Part shown: positions 23,244 to 34,907 of the stretch, one piece after another
Numbering within the stretch: the stretch's first letter is position 1
Layout: each line of letters begins with the position of its first letter
From: Prinia subflava
Taxonomy: Eukaryota; Chordata; Aves; Passeriformes; Cisticolidae
Direction: 5' to 3'
DNA length: 64,000 bases
Assembly (NCBI RefSeq): GCF_021018805.1
Contig: NC_086249.1
Location: 78,394,472-78,458,471, forward strand
Position numbers and translations under genes: made by a program
Notes under the pieces: generated by a model
Databases searched by the model: none
Told to the model about the DNA's origin: nothing
The model's input: the letters and a program-made list of their open reading frames with translations, nothing else

Positions 23244-24367
23244 CTTGGGAGCAGATAGAAATTGTTAGTGAAAAGCAATGGTCAGTGCCTCAGCTAGAAC
23301 CCAGAAGGGAAGGGAATCCCTCATCACTGAGAGCTAACAAGGCTGTATGTATTACACCTGTAATCAAACTGCTCCGAAAATGCCAGGAGACCACTGAGCT
23401 CTCTTTGTGATTGGTGAAGTTATCTGAAAATGCTGAATCCAATCCATAATTGATGTGCACACATACAATTACAAGCCTCCAGATATCAGTTAAAATGTTG
23501 CAGTTGCAAGCCTTAAGGAGTGGTAAACCTTAACATGCCTGGCATAAAATAAGGTGTTTGACATAATAGAAGTGAACCTGTTTTGCTTCCATGCACTGCC
23601 AGTTAAATTTTAATTGAATTTGCTACATTTGTTAACAGATGTAATTATAGAAAACCTTACTGAAAAACAATGATATATGGATGGGCTTGGGTATCTTGTA
23701 GATATTTTGTGAATTGGGGTTGGGGCATCTTTTCACTTTCACATTTTGTGAATTAATTTGTGTGTTTAAATAAAGATCTACATCACTGCTTTGCCTAAGG
23801 TAGGTAAAGTTTGCTATGACGTGCGATGTGACCTTGGGATATTGAAGTTTGAGAATTTTGCATGTCCTAAGGTGAAAATTAGTGCCTCTTGAAAACTTGC
23901 ATTTGTTTCTGCTTGCCTCCCTATGATCGCCTAGAATATTCAGAATTGCAAATTGTTTTCAAGGCTTGGATTCCAAGGAAGTCATCCTCCAGTAGATGAG
24001 ATGCCGAAATGTGAGATGAAAAATGGCTTAAAATGAGTTCAACAGATAAATTTACAAGTCAATGGCATAATATTCTTCAGAATATTATGTATACTTACTA
24101 CAGCTGATCCAATCAGCCTCAGAATTAGTGTCTTCCTTCCATTTTTATATTTGTTTACTTCTTGATTATTATATGAGAAAGAAACCATTTTCTGATGTGA
24201 TGTATAAGCAGATAAGCTTCTAGAGAAGCTAAAGATTGTAATCACTCTGGGGAGGGGACAGCGGGACAGTGGGGAGGCTGTACAATGGTAAAACAGGAAA
24301 AAGCAAGTGGGGAGGAGATGATGTAGAATCACTCAACTACCCATCATAAATATTTTTGGAGTGCACA

Positions 24368-24417
24368 CATGAGTTTGAAATGGGACAATTACCATGAGTT
24401 TAAGATGGGACAATTAT
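24368..24417. repeat. 25-bp tandem duplication, slightly diverged
   Basis: Two adjacent copies start CATGAGTTT at 24368 and 24393 and share GATGGGACAATTA-like sequence, differing at about three positions. Confidence 0.85.
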
Positions 24418-27400
24418 CATTGCTGCTCAAGAGGGCTTCCCTATTTTGCAAAGTATTTTGATATAAAAAATGAAAGCTAGAAAGATAGATAAATAGACAG
24501 AGAGACTGACCCCTGGATCCACTGAAAATGGACTACAGCATGAAGAATTCTGGTGATACTGTTTGTGCCACATCTGACTCTAGGGTGTTCTTCTAAACAG
24601 TTAAAAAAATAAGCTAAGATATATTGGCCATTAATGAACAGGAATCACAGAATGCCTCTTTCCAGTGCATCTGTCAGTGTTTGGAAAACTCTCTCTTGGC
24701 CATGATGGGGGAGGCTTTCCACTGCCCAGCTGTAACTGCTTTGAGACATGCTGCACTAAGTCGGGTGGACAGGCTGCCTCTGTAACACTGGAAAGAGACA
24801 GCCATGCTAATTGTCCCACCTGACTTAAAGGGGCAGATTTGTGCTTCAGAGGCAGAGGGAGAAGGCAAGGGCTTAGGAGAGATGAATCTTGCCTAAAATG
24901 GCTTGTCTTTTTTATTGTTGTTTTGGGGCTTTTGTTGTTTGGTTAGGGTTTTGTTTGCTTGTTTGTTTGTTGAGATTTCATTTGTAATCTTACTAAAGCC
25001 CTCATCATTAAAATGTTTTTCTGTCCGGATTTTTGTTTCAACAAGGCTTCATTTCATATTTTCTTTTAATTGTACCTTTTTAAGTAATGCAGTGAACTGG
25101 AAGGTGAGAGAAGAAAAATTCCTGATCAAATACTATCTCAAAGGGTTGGACTGAGAGGTGTAAACAGAGTTCAAATACCTACTGACACTTATTTGAAGGC
25201 ACGTTTAGTTTTCTGTTTTATTTTTTATATGCAAGATTGAAAAGGGGGAAATATACAAAACTGCAGACCTTATAATTTTTTGAAATAGAATAAACCCCTT
25301 TTTTCTTATTATTCCTAAACTGTAAGGAAGATAGATGAGACCTGAATGATTTTCAAACTGATGCCACTCTGAAATTTCATCCCACCACCTAAATCAACAG
25401 CATAAAGACCTGCTTGTTTAGAGGATTGCATGCTTGACTAGAAACACCATTTCAGTGATAGGAATCCTCTCTACTGGTAGAAAGAGAAAGCAAAAAGACT
25501 GTCACCATCAGTGATAGGAATCCTCTCTACTGGTAGAAAGAGAAAGCAAAAAGACTGTCACCATCATCTAAAAGTAAGTGGTTTAAAGAGCTTCACCAAG
25601 TTTGTGACAAGACATGTGTGGCCTAATTTGCAGCCCTGGCCTATTACTAAGAGCTACCGGGCCAAATTCTTCCTCTAGAAAACCCTGGTTATGTTCAGAT
25701 CATGAACACATGAGATATGGAGTTGACCCGTGGACTGTGGTGATGCAAATGGCAAATGCTGAGGAAATGCAGAAAAGCAGATTTTCCCCACCGTTCCTCT
25801 GTCTGCATTTCAGGGCTAACAGTGCCTCATCTGTGTAATTCAGGACACTTCAAGGCTGCCCTAAGCTCCGCTGGCTTGTAGCATTCTCCAGGGTGGTTTT
25901 GTGCCACCAAGAGTGTTACCAGCATATATGGGCTCTGGCCATGGGCCCTGCAGTGAGGTGGAGTGGAAATAGATCCTTGGCTTTGCTGCAGTTGAGGATT
26001 CCCTGGCTCCAAGGTCCTCTAGCCTCCATTAGGGCAATTTTCCAGGATCTTTGCCCTGCTGGACTCAGAGCTGTGTTCTGCTTGTAAAGTCTCACCCTTG
26101 CCATTACATGTTAAAAAGATAAAGGAGGTTGTTAATTTGTGACACAGTTTGTATTTCCAGCTCATGAAAATATTTCTGCTATGCTTGCTTCTGGCCCTGG
26201 CATTTGCAGTGTACTTCTGTCCACTCTCCGTTGGTCAAATTTTGCCTGAAGATGACCTTAACTTTTGAAATATTGCCAAATACATATATGTGTAATGCTT
26301 GGAGTAATTTAGAAAAACCTGCATCTACTAAGACTTTTAATCAAATGAGGGATCAACAACATCAGTAATCACTGACTACTAGTATATCAGTGGACAAATA
26401 ATAAAGAAAGTAGCAATTAGAGACGTAAGAAAAAACCTGACAGATGTCAGTTATTACCTTGATCTCAGTGCTTGTGGATATGTGTACATGTAATGCATAT
26501 GCATGTAACAGGGTACATGCTGCTCTTATATGTCCAGGTGTTACAACCCTTATATACATAATGACGTATACATGGTACAGTTTCTGATCAAAATAAATAG
26601 AGCCCAGAAGTGACCATTTAAACTGCAAGCAAATGATGCTTCCAGCCTGTGGTCCCTGCTCTGAATACAAGCAGGTGAGGAATGGTGCTAAGTGCTTTTG
26701 ATGTTGCCAGCTCCCATTTGCCACCCAACTTTTTTCTCCTCCAAAACCTCTTAACAAACTTCAAAGGCCTCCTTGCTTCTTGCCTTAATCCTGTGCACTG
26801 AGACCTCTAGTTCAAAGAACTTTCCTTAAACCCTCTTCTTAAACTGCAACCAAAACTTTTTCTTTCCTTTCCACAAAGTAGCAATTACAGCTCTGTTGCA
26901 TGGCAATTGGGCTTGGGCCGATCAGCTCCTGCTATTAATTAATCTCACAAAGGGGGCTCATTTCCTGGCATTCAAATTGACAAGAGAGCAGAGAACAGAA
27001 AGCCCTTTCAAAGCAGTTCCAGTTAACTGAGGGAAGAGGTATCAGAAGAAAGAGCCCCACAGTATTTGAGGTAGAGGGCACATTTGATACTACCTTTGCT
27101 TGCTACTGATTGAGTGATTTTGTTAAGGAGAGCTCTTTACTAATCTTTTACCTGCAAAAAGCTCAAGAGCAAGTAAATGCAGCACAATTATTGCTAAATT
27201 GTGGCAAAGAGGCTTCACAGGCCAGGCTTTCGGTTTCACTCTCCCAGTGCATCTTCTGCAGCATTACACTTACTTAAAACAGAAAGTGTTCACTTTACTA
27301 ACACAGAAAAGCTCTTGGAGGAAGGGGGAGGGGGGCAGAGGAGGTGGGGGGGAGATGAAGAGGCAAGAAAGAAGAATAGGAGACAAGAGATTAAAGCTTT

Positions 27401-29017
27401 TTATTCAGTATCTCTTTCGTATTCAAATTGTGCTAAGGGCTCTGTGAAAGTTAGAAGCAAGCTTGTTCAGGAGGGCTTCTAAAGTGTGTACATGGATTTC
27501 ATGGGAATAGAAAGGAAGCCACGGACTGAGTAATGAAAGAAAGATAAGATGTCCTATATAAAACAACTCAAGAGTGGTTCAATTACTTCAGCAAACCATC
27601 AAGCAAGCTTTGAAGATTTGAGGAAACACTGTTAAAATGTAACAAAAAAACTCATGTTGCAGGTTTTGTACCATTATACGTTTGTATACTGTGTGAATTA
27701 CTTAAACTATATTCCCTCTGTGAATGTTGTTTACCTCTTTGGGGTTTTTATTATTATATTTCTGGAAGAGCTATGTTTATCTGGAAGAGTTATGGAAAAT
27801 GAAACATTCATGTTTGATCTTTATTTCTCTCTGAAAGGGAGTGTACCGTAAAAATATGGCATCATTGTTTACAAAAATAAGCCTGGGAATTAAAGGTCTG
27901 TGGCTGACAGTTTCACATATTTCTCTTTGCAGTTAAAATAGCCCTCCTGACATAGGCAAAATTGTACAAGAAATAACCAACTCCTTTCACCCTGGGAAAG
28001 GTCTGAACTGAGGAATATTCGCACCACAAAAATAAAAGTCTGCAGTTTAGAAAATACCTATTTTTAATTGCAGCTCTCTCTCTGTCTCCTTCCCCTCCCC
28101 AGTTTTCTGTGTCTGAGACTTGACAAGTAACATCAAACATGGCCCAAGAACAAAGCTAACCAACCATGGCCTGCAGCATCCTTCAACCAGAAGTCATCTT
28201 TAGTCAAGCTTTGCTATCTAATTTGTAGTGTTTCTGCTTGTACTCTTCAAGCACAAGTCCTAAAACTCTTGTGGTATAAAGCTTTCCTGTTTTCTGTCTG
28301 GTAAGATACAATGAGAGTAATGGAATGCTTTAACTCTTGTAGCAATTGTCAGCCACCACTGGCCCGGTGCTCTGGCTTCTGAAACCTAGAGCTGAGACCA
28401 CTATTTTATTCCTCCTGAGTTTACGTCATGTTTATTATTTTGTTTTGAATAGTATATCTGTAAAACTCCAAATTTAAAGTGCAGCTCAATCCCCTTCTGT
28501 GCCACGTGTCCTGAAACCCTGCTAAATTTCCTTCATAGGTTAATGGGTTTTTGTATTTAGTTGAGTCAAATAGGTGGCAATGCCATATCTTATCAAGAGA
28601 AAGACAATGGTGTTGAACCAAAGTAAACAAAACCAGTTTACAGGTCCTTTTCTCACAAGAGAAAAAACAAGAATGTCACCAGCAAAACTCATCAACCTGT
28701 GGAGATAATGAAAACAAGGAAAAAATGAAAACTAGAAAACAAAGGAAACCTGCATTTAACAGCCCATAATCAAGGAAAGCATTATAAACTAATTCAAAAC
28801 CAATATTTTGTTTTCAGTCGACTGTCGAAGATCTCATGGTTCTCTAAAGACTCAGAGAATTAACTGGGGACCTCAGATGTTCATTAAAATACAGTACTGC
28901 TCACTTTACCCAGTATTTGGCAGTTCTGTTGCCTTCACAAACACTCAGATAAAGGTTATATAAATTGTGTTTTGCCCTTTAGTAATTTAAACTCTTAATG
29001 CTGCATGATCAAACTAC
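24418..29017. other. Long intron of the candidate gene, nothing further named
   Basis: Apart from the 56-bp duplication, this interval holds only AT-rich sequence with moderately complex patches (for example 25590-26100 and 26880-27060) that look like unique DNA. Open frames such as 26362-26757 on the minus strand have no splice sites or coding composition that I could support. Confidence 0.5.
25453..25564. repeat. Perfect 56-bp tandem duplication
   Basis: The 56 bases from 25453 (CAGTGATAGGAATCC...) to 25508 are repeated without any mismatch at 25509-25564. The exact identity suggests a recent duplication or an assembly artefact. It lies in the long intron of the candidate minus-strand gene. 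Confidence 0.95.
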
Positions 29018-29123
29018 CTGCAGTAATATCTCTGAATGTTTGCTGGCACCAGGATGCAGTAGTGCTGGTGTCCCACTGGTTGGATCTTCAACATTTCCTT
29101 GAAAGACTGGCTGCTGAAAGGGA
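29018..29123 (-). CDS. Candidate coding exon, cysteine-containing
   Basis: This exon has a strong acceptor: a long pyrimidine tract ending TTCTCTTCACAG. The 106-nt exon starts in phase 1 and ends in phase 2 at TAT TAC TGC AG before GTAGTT. The protein includes FSSQSFKEMLKIQPVGHQHY and CILVPANIQRYYC, giving two cysteines. Third codon positions favour C and G (TTC, AGC, CAG, AAG, ATC, GTG, CAC, TAC, TGC), unlike the surrounding AT-rich DNA, which supports real coding. One of the other frames is open across this exon as well, but its residues look less protein-like and its phase would not fit the neighbours. The upstream join makes Val and the downstream join makes Arg. Confidence 0.6.
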
Positions 29124-30380
29124 CTGTGAAGAGAACTAAGAAAACTGAAGTATCTGGTAATCCAATAAACAAAGGTGGAAAACACTTTGATACCTAAAGG
29201 CAAACAATAGTCATAGGACATCATTTAAAATAAAAGTTAACACAGAAATTAAAATCTTATTCCAGCACTTTCCAAAATTTTTGAATTAACCATGATTTTA
29301 AGGAGAAAAAGTCTTTGTTTTTTTAAAAAAACCACCAAAAATCTTAAAAACCTAGAAGAAAGAAGCATCTCTGTTCAGACATGCCAGAAAAAAATATTTT
29401 TGAATTAATTAGAATGATCATAAGTTAAGACTTATGAATTTAACACCATCTACTTTTCGGTGTCCCTAAAGGAAGTCCTGTCAGCCAGAGGGAGAGGACA
29501 GTGAAGAAATTAAAAGAAAGGACAATTTCTATGTTGTAATGAACTTCCTTTTTTCCTTAATTTTTATGATGGTCATTACAATATGCTGGTAAACACAGAT
29601 GCAATCAGGACTGTCTTTGTTCAATTGCCTCTATTTCCAATGAAATTTTCTGTCTCTTATATATCAATATGTTTTCCTCTATACTTTATTCTTCAGTAAC
29701 TTAAGTCCTAGCAGAATTACATCAGTTCATCCTTAACAGAATATCTGTTCTATAATTCAAATAGTGACAATATCTTTCAAACCTATCTACTTTGTAGATT
29801 TCATATACATGCATTTTATATACATTGACAGACATGAATCTTTTCATGGTGTGTTTGGAGTTCTGCTCCATATATTACCTTTTTAAGTGGAGTGGAGCAA
29901 CATCTTGAGTGCACTTTCAACGTTGCAGGAAATAAGAAAACTACAGCAAAGTTTAGGCAAACTAAGATTTCACTTACAGTTTCATGCCACTTGTTTTGAA
30001 TATCTTATTAATACCTGTCAGTACCTCCATCACCTCCACTGAAGAAGTGAGAGATAATCTTTAGTTACAAGAGAATTGTGTTCCCCTGGCTTCTCTAGTC
30101 CTTGTGAACTCTTCACTTCCTACTCCTTCTCTCTATATACTTTTCCTTTACCTGACTGATTTCGATTGCATGCTTGTTGACTCATCACTCCCATCATTTT
30201 ATGGGTACTGCTTAGCTAGATAAGCAGATAAGATAAGCAAATGAGATAGATAAACTCCAATCAACTTGAATTCCCCTGTGTATACATACAGGTGGCATTT
30301 AAGTCCAGAACATACCTGTCTGCTTCCAAAGAATTGAAGTATGGAAGTGTTCAGAAATCAAAGTTCTTTCAAAACCTTAC

Positions 30381-30578
30381 CGGAAATGTGGCTTTCTTGA
30401 GTTCCAGTAAAGTTAATGACAATTATTCCATTCGCATTTATGTGAGTTAAATTAGGTATCAAACATAATGGAGTTTTATTTAATAAAATACAAAGCTTAT
30501 ATGGAAAGGACTCCTTGAGTTCTCTTGTTTTAGACATGCCAGAAAGCAAAGTAACTCTCAGACTGTCTGAAATTCTTT
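30381..30578 (-). CDS. Candidate coding exon with three N-glycosylation sequons
   Basis: The only open frame spans about 65 codons and contains SFPYKLCILLNKTPLCLIPN and LTHINANGIIVINFTGTQES, with sequons NKT, NLT and NFT and two cysteines. The other two frames have stops. It ends in phase 1 before a strong donor (CCG then GTAAGG at 30380-30375). The most natural acceptor is CACTAATCAG after a T-rich run, giving a start at 30578 in phase 1; a second AG gives 30566, also phase 1. Neither agrees with the phase 0 end of the exon at 30773, so a small exon between them may be missing or one boundary is wrong. The join to the next exon at 29123 is consistent and creates a valine codon. Confidence 0.5.
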
Positions 30579-30772
30579 CTGATTAGTGGAAAAAAAAAAT
30601 CACAGGAAATAAATAAAAAGCTTCTGATTAACTGACCAACAAAGCAGAAGTCCTTCTCTCTTCCTAAAATGAGCAGTTCTTTATCAGCTTAATAAAATTG
30701 TCTGGGGCAATTTTACTGGTTCTGAACTTGATATAAAGACAAATACCATTCTTGAGAGGGTATAAAGCATAC

Positions 30773-30907
30773 CTTTAGATCAATAGAGCATAGGAAATCC
30801 TCCAGAGATACAGTCTTGTTTATGGTCAGAGAAGCCTTTTTGGGGATGGAAAGGGAGAGTTTCACAGTATTCAGGCTCATTAGAGTAAGTATCAGCCTAG
30901 AGGAGCC
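30773..30907 (-). CDS. Candidate coding exon, 45 codons
   Basis: The open frame reads GSSRLILTLMSL, then VKLSLSIPKKASLTINKTVS and LEDFLCSIDLK, with one sequon (NKT) and one cysteine. It ends in phase 0 at CTA AAG before the donor GTATGC. The start is the weak part. The best acceptor by pyrimidine content precedes 30922, but starting there puts a TAG in frame after four codons. An AG before 30907 gives phase 0 and joins the upstream exon without a stop; another AG before 30896 gives phase 2. I chose 30907 for phase agreement. The alternating hydrophobic pattern suggests beta strands of an extracellular domain. Confidence 0.45.
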
Positions 30908-31561
30908 CTAATTTCTTTCAGACTGCAAAAGAGATTCAATTGAAACCTAAGCCCTTTTTCAATTGTGGTACTGGAATAATAGATTCTATGGCAAGTATCT
31001 TGGAGACGGTGGAAACGGCTGCTCCTTTTTTTATGCATAGTTCACTGATTAACATCTGCCTGATTGAACCCTTATAAACTTGGAATGGACTGAAATTTTA
31101 TTGAGTAGGCTTGCTGAAAGGTCTCTGAAATACATGTATACGATGCCCGTGGGCATATAGATGGCCAAATAAGTGGGACTTCGTCAGGCATTCTGCTATC
31201 TGAGGACTATACACAGAATTTACAGTAAAAGCTAGTCAGAGTCATGGTATCAGGTGATAGGTCCCTCCGTTCATTTGCTACCCCTTGCACTTGGACAGCA
31301 AAACTGACTTCAGAGATTACAGGAGCAATAAGCCTGTGACAGTTATCACTGAAGATTTTCTGAGCTTTTAGAGAGGGCAAATAAAATTTTAAACTTGGAA
31401 AGCCTGTATAAGTCCTTTTGGAGACAAGAAGGAGGGGAGAGATGGATATATGAGTGAAACTTTTTAAAACAATACCTTAAAAAAAGTTCTAATAATTCAA
31501 TTATGGTTGAAGCTGAATTAGTCAATTTAATGGTGTAACTACTTGCCATGTTCTGCTTTAC

Positions 31562-31780
31562 CTTGAAAGCAAGCTCACTAGTAGCACACTCTGGGATTCC
31601 AGTGTCTTTATTCAAACTGACTGGTGTCTTACTGAATTCCAGAGGATCATCATAAATAAGGGGAGCAACAACTTTTAGAGTGTGAAAAGAATTAGACTCT
31701 GCTCCTCTCTCCTGCTGAGGCCCCCATGGCTCATCATGCAAACCACTCAGGAAAGCTAAAAGCAGGAAGTACCAGGACAT
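31562..31780 (-). CDS. Candidate first coding exon with signal peptide
   Basis: The exon encodes 73 residues from an ATG at 31780-31778. An in-frame TGA lies two codons upstream, and a purine is at -3. The protein begins MSWYFLLLAFLSG, a short hydrophobic signal-peptide core, followed by a charged region with DEPWG and PQQERG. Later residues such as VVAPLIYDDPLEF and GIPECATSELAFK read like ordinary folded protein. The exon ends TTC AAG before GTAAAG, a good donor, in phase 0. The frame stays open into the intron to 31346, but past the donor it turns AT-rich and loses protein-like composition. It could instead be an internal exon using an AG just upstream of the ATG. The function is unknown. 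Confidence 0.55.
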
Positions 31781-34700
31781 CACTCAGCAGAATACAGATG
31801 CTCACTGGGATGCCCAGGAAGGTAGGTGGGTGTGTTTTAATACTTGCCTGATCCAAATTCTTCAGTCTGACTAAAAAAAAAATCTTCAGGTTTGGATCAA
31901 ATTAATCACACCACACCACGATGTATGTTAATGAAGGTAAAATACACCCATGGAGGTAATCTGGCTCAGAAGAGATATCTGAAGAGTGGGAGAGAGAACA
32001 GAGATGATGCACATAAAACCAGACAATGTAGCTAGCTGAATGGGAAGGAAAACTTGAAGTAACTAAGAGAATCTGAGAAATGAGTTTCTGATGTGGCTTG
32101 TTTTCCTGTGCCACCCATTTTATAAATACTGCATCATCATCATCATCACAACTGCATTAGAAATTTGGACGGTGATCACTAAATATTAAGAGTGTTACCA
32201 GGGTATGATAATTAGAGAAGCACCTATGCAGGATATAAATGTCATGGCATACAAAAGTTCAATAGCTCTTAAAATTTCTCTATTTTTTCATGGTGATGGA
32301 GAGGTCTATGTTATTGGTGTACAGTGAAGTATATGGCATAAGCAGTGCTACATATATATTTACTTCTATTTATCTACGTAGAAAGATTGAACACTTTGTT
32401 CAACAGCATACAATGACTTTTGCCTCTTTTTGAATAACTTGTATATTTCATTTATTATAATTGTAACAGCACATGAATAGATGTTGAGCATGTGGGAAGG
32501 TGGTAGTGACTTTCTTTCAAGGTATAGCCCATATATTCCTCTGAGAAATATTTGTATTGTGACTGTAGAATTAGAGCTAAAATATTGGTTGGATAATATA
32601 TCTAACTGGTTTTAAAAAAGGAAAGTTCATGACTTAAATCTGAAACAATACTTACATCTGATATCTGGGGGGGATTCTTCACAGACCTGGACTATAAATA
32701 CTGATTTTCTAGGGGACAAAAAAAAAAAAAAAAGATAAAACACCTAGTGAAAAGGTATCTGTGTTGCAATTATTTACAAAGTCACAGAGAAAAATGCACT
32801 AAAAACCACACAGTTTTGAAGTTCCCTAGGCAAAAATGTTTTATTGTACGTGGTGTAGACAACTGATGCTGACAACTAAGACTGCTGAGACTAGAAGTGT
32901 TCAATGTTTATAAAGACACATTTATTGACCCACTTCTAGAAGGGTAGCAAATAAATCAAAGCAAGAACCAACAAGACCCTTAAAATAGGGAAAGCAAATG
33001 CTCTGACCCAGAGATTAGAGAGTTTACATTGCCTAATTGTTGTGATTTTTTTTTCATTCACTGTGCCTACATACTGCTAGGATTTACTGCTAGGATTTTG
33101 TCTTATTGTAAAGTATCAACCTCAGAGTGTGCTGTTGGGTATTTGCCTTGCACACCTTGGCTTTACTCTCCCTCCTGACCTGAAACAAGGCAATAAACTG
33201 AGTAGAAGTGATGACACCACTTATTTACCTAACTCCATTAAGGAAGAAGCATAAGGAGTATGGGAGAAGCTGGTGAGGTCTGTGACACTTAATTCAATGG
33301 CAATGCCATTTAAACATGTACCGTATTAGGAGTTCACTCTAGAAAATCAAATTGCCTACATAGCTGCTTAGCTTTAGGTTACTCTGGTCTGGAGAAGCTT
33401 TATAAGTTCAATGATACTTATTGTGTGTGATGATGCATATGACATATACAATGTGATGACACACACAATGTGATGACACACAATGCCACGTGTTCACTTG
33501 TTTTAGACCAGTAAGGATGGCAAAGTTGCAGCACACAACAAATACTCAGGTTATAGGTACCTGTATTAATCTTAGGAAAAAATTGTTCTGGAAAAATGTG
33601 TATAAGCTTCATGATTTGATTTTCCAGGCTCACAGGTATTGTTTGTACACAATGTTCAAGAGACTGAAGAGGCAAACACAGTTTGGAGCCAACTGAGTCT
33701 GTTCCCAGTTCTGCTGGGGAGCCTTTAGCAATTTTTTGTATTTAAAGAATTATAAGTTATCATTAAAAGTAATGCACAAAAAAAAAATCCCAAGAACATA
33801 AATAGTCTAGAAAAAAACAAACCTTCCAATGGTTTGCTGTAGAAGACTGTACAACAGACACCACCATAAAATAATGAATGGAGTATGCATAATTTAAAAC
33901 TAACTAAATAACAATACCTGAAATAATAAAAAAATATTTCTGGTTCAGCAATCTATATATGGTCTCTGAGGTCTCATGCTGGGTACACATGAGTCACAAA
34001 TAATGAGTGTGTGTTATAGTAAACAGACACTGAGAGGAAAACATCTTAGAGAGAAATGGTTTCAGGTGTATTTTTCTTTTTATCTGTATTATGCAGTAGA
34101 AAATTCTGATAGACTGTCAATAATCTGATAATCTTTGAAATAAGTGGTGGTTAATAAATTAAAAGTGAACAAATAATCTATTAAAAGGTAAATATATCTA
34201 TTATTTGGCATGCCATTCTATTTAAATTCAAGTTTTCCTAAGAGTTCTACATAACCATTCAACTGTTTATTATGTTTAGAACGATGAAAAGAAATACAGT
34301 AGTGTGCAACATACATATTTCTAAGGTACAGCAATAGATCCTCCTCAGAAAGGGGTTACAGCATAACATAAATCAACTTCAAACTCATAAAAGCACTAAC
34401 TTACATGTATTTTATTTCCATAGGCACATTTATTAGTATTAAAATTTTACAGTACCATAATACCTCTACTGGCTCATCTTAAGGTATTAAAATGATAGGA
34501 ACACTATTAATAAATACAGATCTTACAGCAAGTATTTTCTAAAAAAGTGTGACTTTGAACCCCAGATATTGTACATGAAGAATTTTAGCTGCAGTTCTCA
34601 TTCCTAAGTCACACACAAAACTACAGCAAACAGGTATGGCTTACTCACATAACTTCAGTGTTGCTCATGATGACTAAACATTTTTACTATTTTTCTGTCA

Positions 34701-34855
34701 GAAAGACATCCTTCAGCAAAACAGAAAATCTTCATGACATTGGTTCTATCCTTGCACGTGGTTATTCCAAAACATACCCTTTCATGTTCTGAAAAAATGA
34801 AACGTTTTTGGTCGTATATTCTTTTCAGCATGTTATTTTAAGTGCATATTCAAAT

Positions 34856-34907
<52 letters not shown>

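Larger units (their letters stand above)
20036..31780 (-). other. Candidate split gene for an unrecognised secreted or membrane glycoprotein
   Basis: This is a gene model assembled by eye from splice signals and reading frames on the minus strand. Exons run from 31780 down to about 20036. Proposed introns are about 654, 194, 1257, 5774, 120, 1890, 254 and 631 nt. The junctions 30381/29123, 29018/23243, 23187/23066 and 21058/20803 keep one open frame, with conventional GT donors and AG acceptors. The conceptual product is about 320 residues, starts with a signal peptide, and carries sequons NKT, NKT, NLT, NFT, NTT and NSS plus over ten cysteines. That composition fits a secreted protein or the ectodomain of a type I membrane protein; no transmembrane segment was found. 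I do not recognise the family. Weak points are the phase at 30773/30578, the acceptor near 30907, the acceptor of the 21116 exon, and the 3' end. Confidence 0.55.

Noticed and set aside
24075..24130. Possible minus-strand exon before a GTAAGT donor at 24095-24090
   Set aside because: The frame is short, the acceptor side is A-rich without a pyrimidine tract, and it does not fit between exons that already join in phase.
26362..26757. 131-codon minus-strand open frame
   Set aside because: Long by local standards, but codon composition is like the surroundings, with no splice sites, family motif or promoter.
31346..31561. C-terminal extension of the 145-codon minus-strand open frame
   Set aside because: The frame crosses a GTAAAG donor at 31561-31556, after which composition becomes AT-rich and not protein-like; only 31562-31780 is kept as exon.
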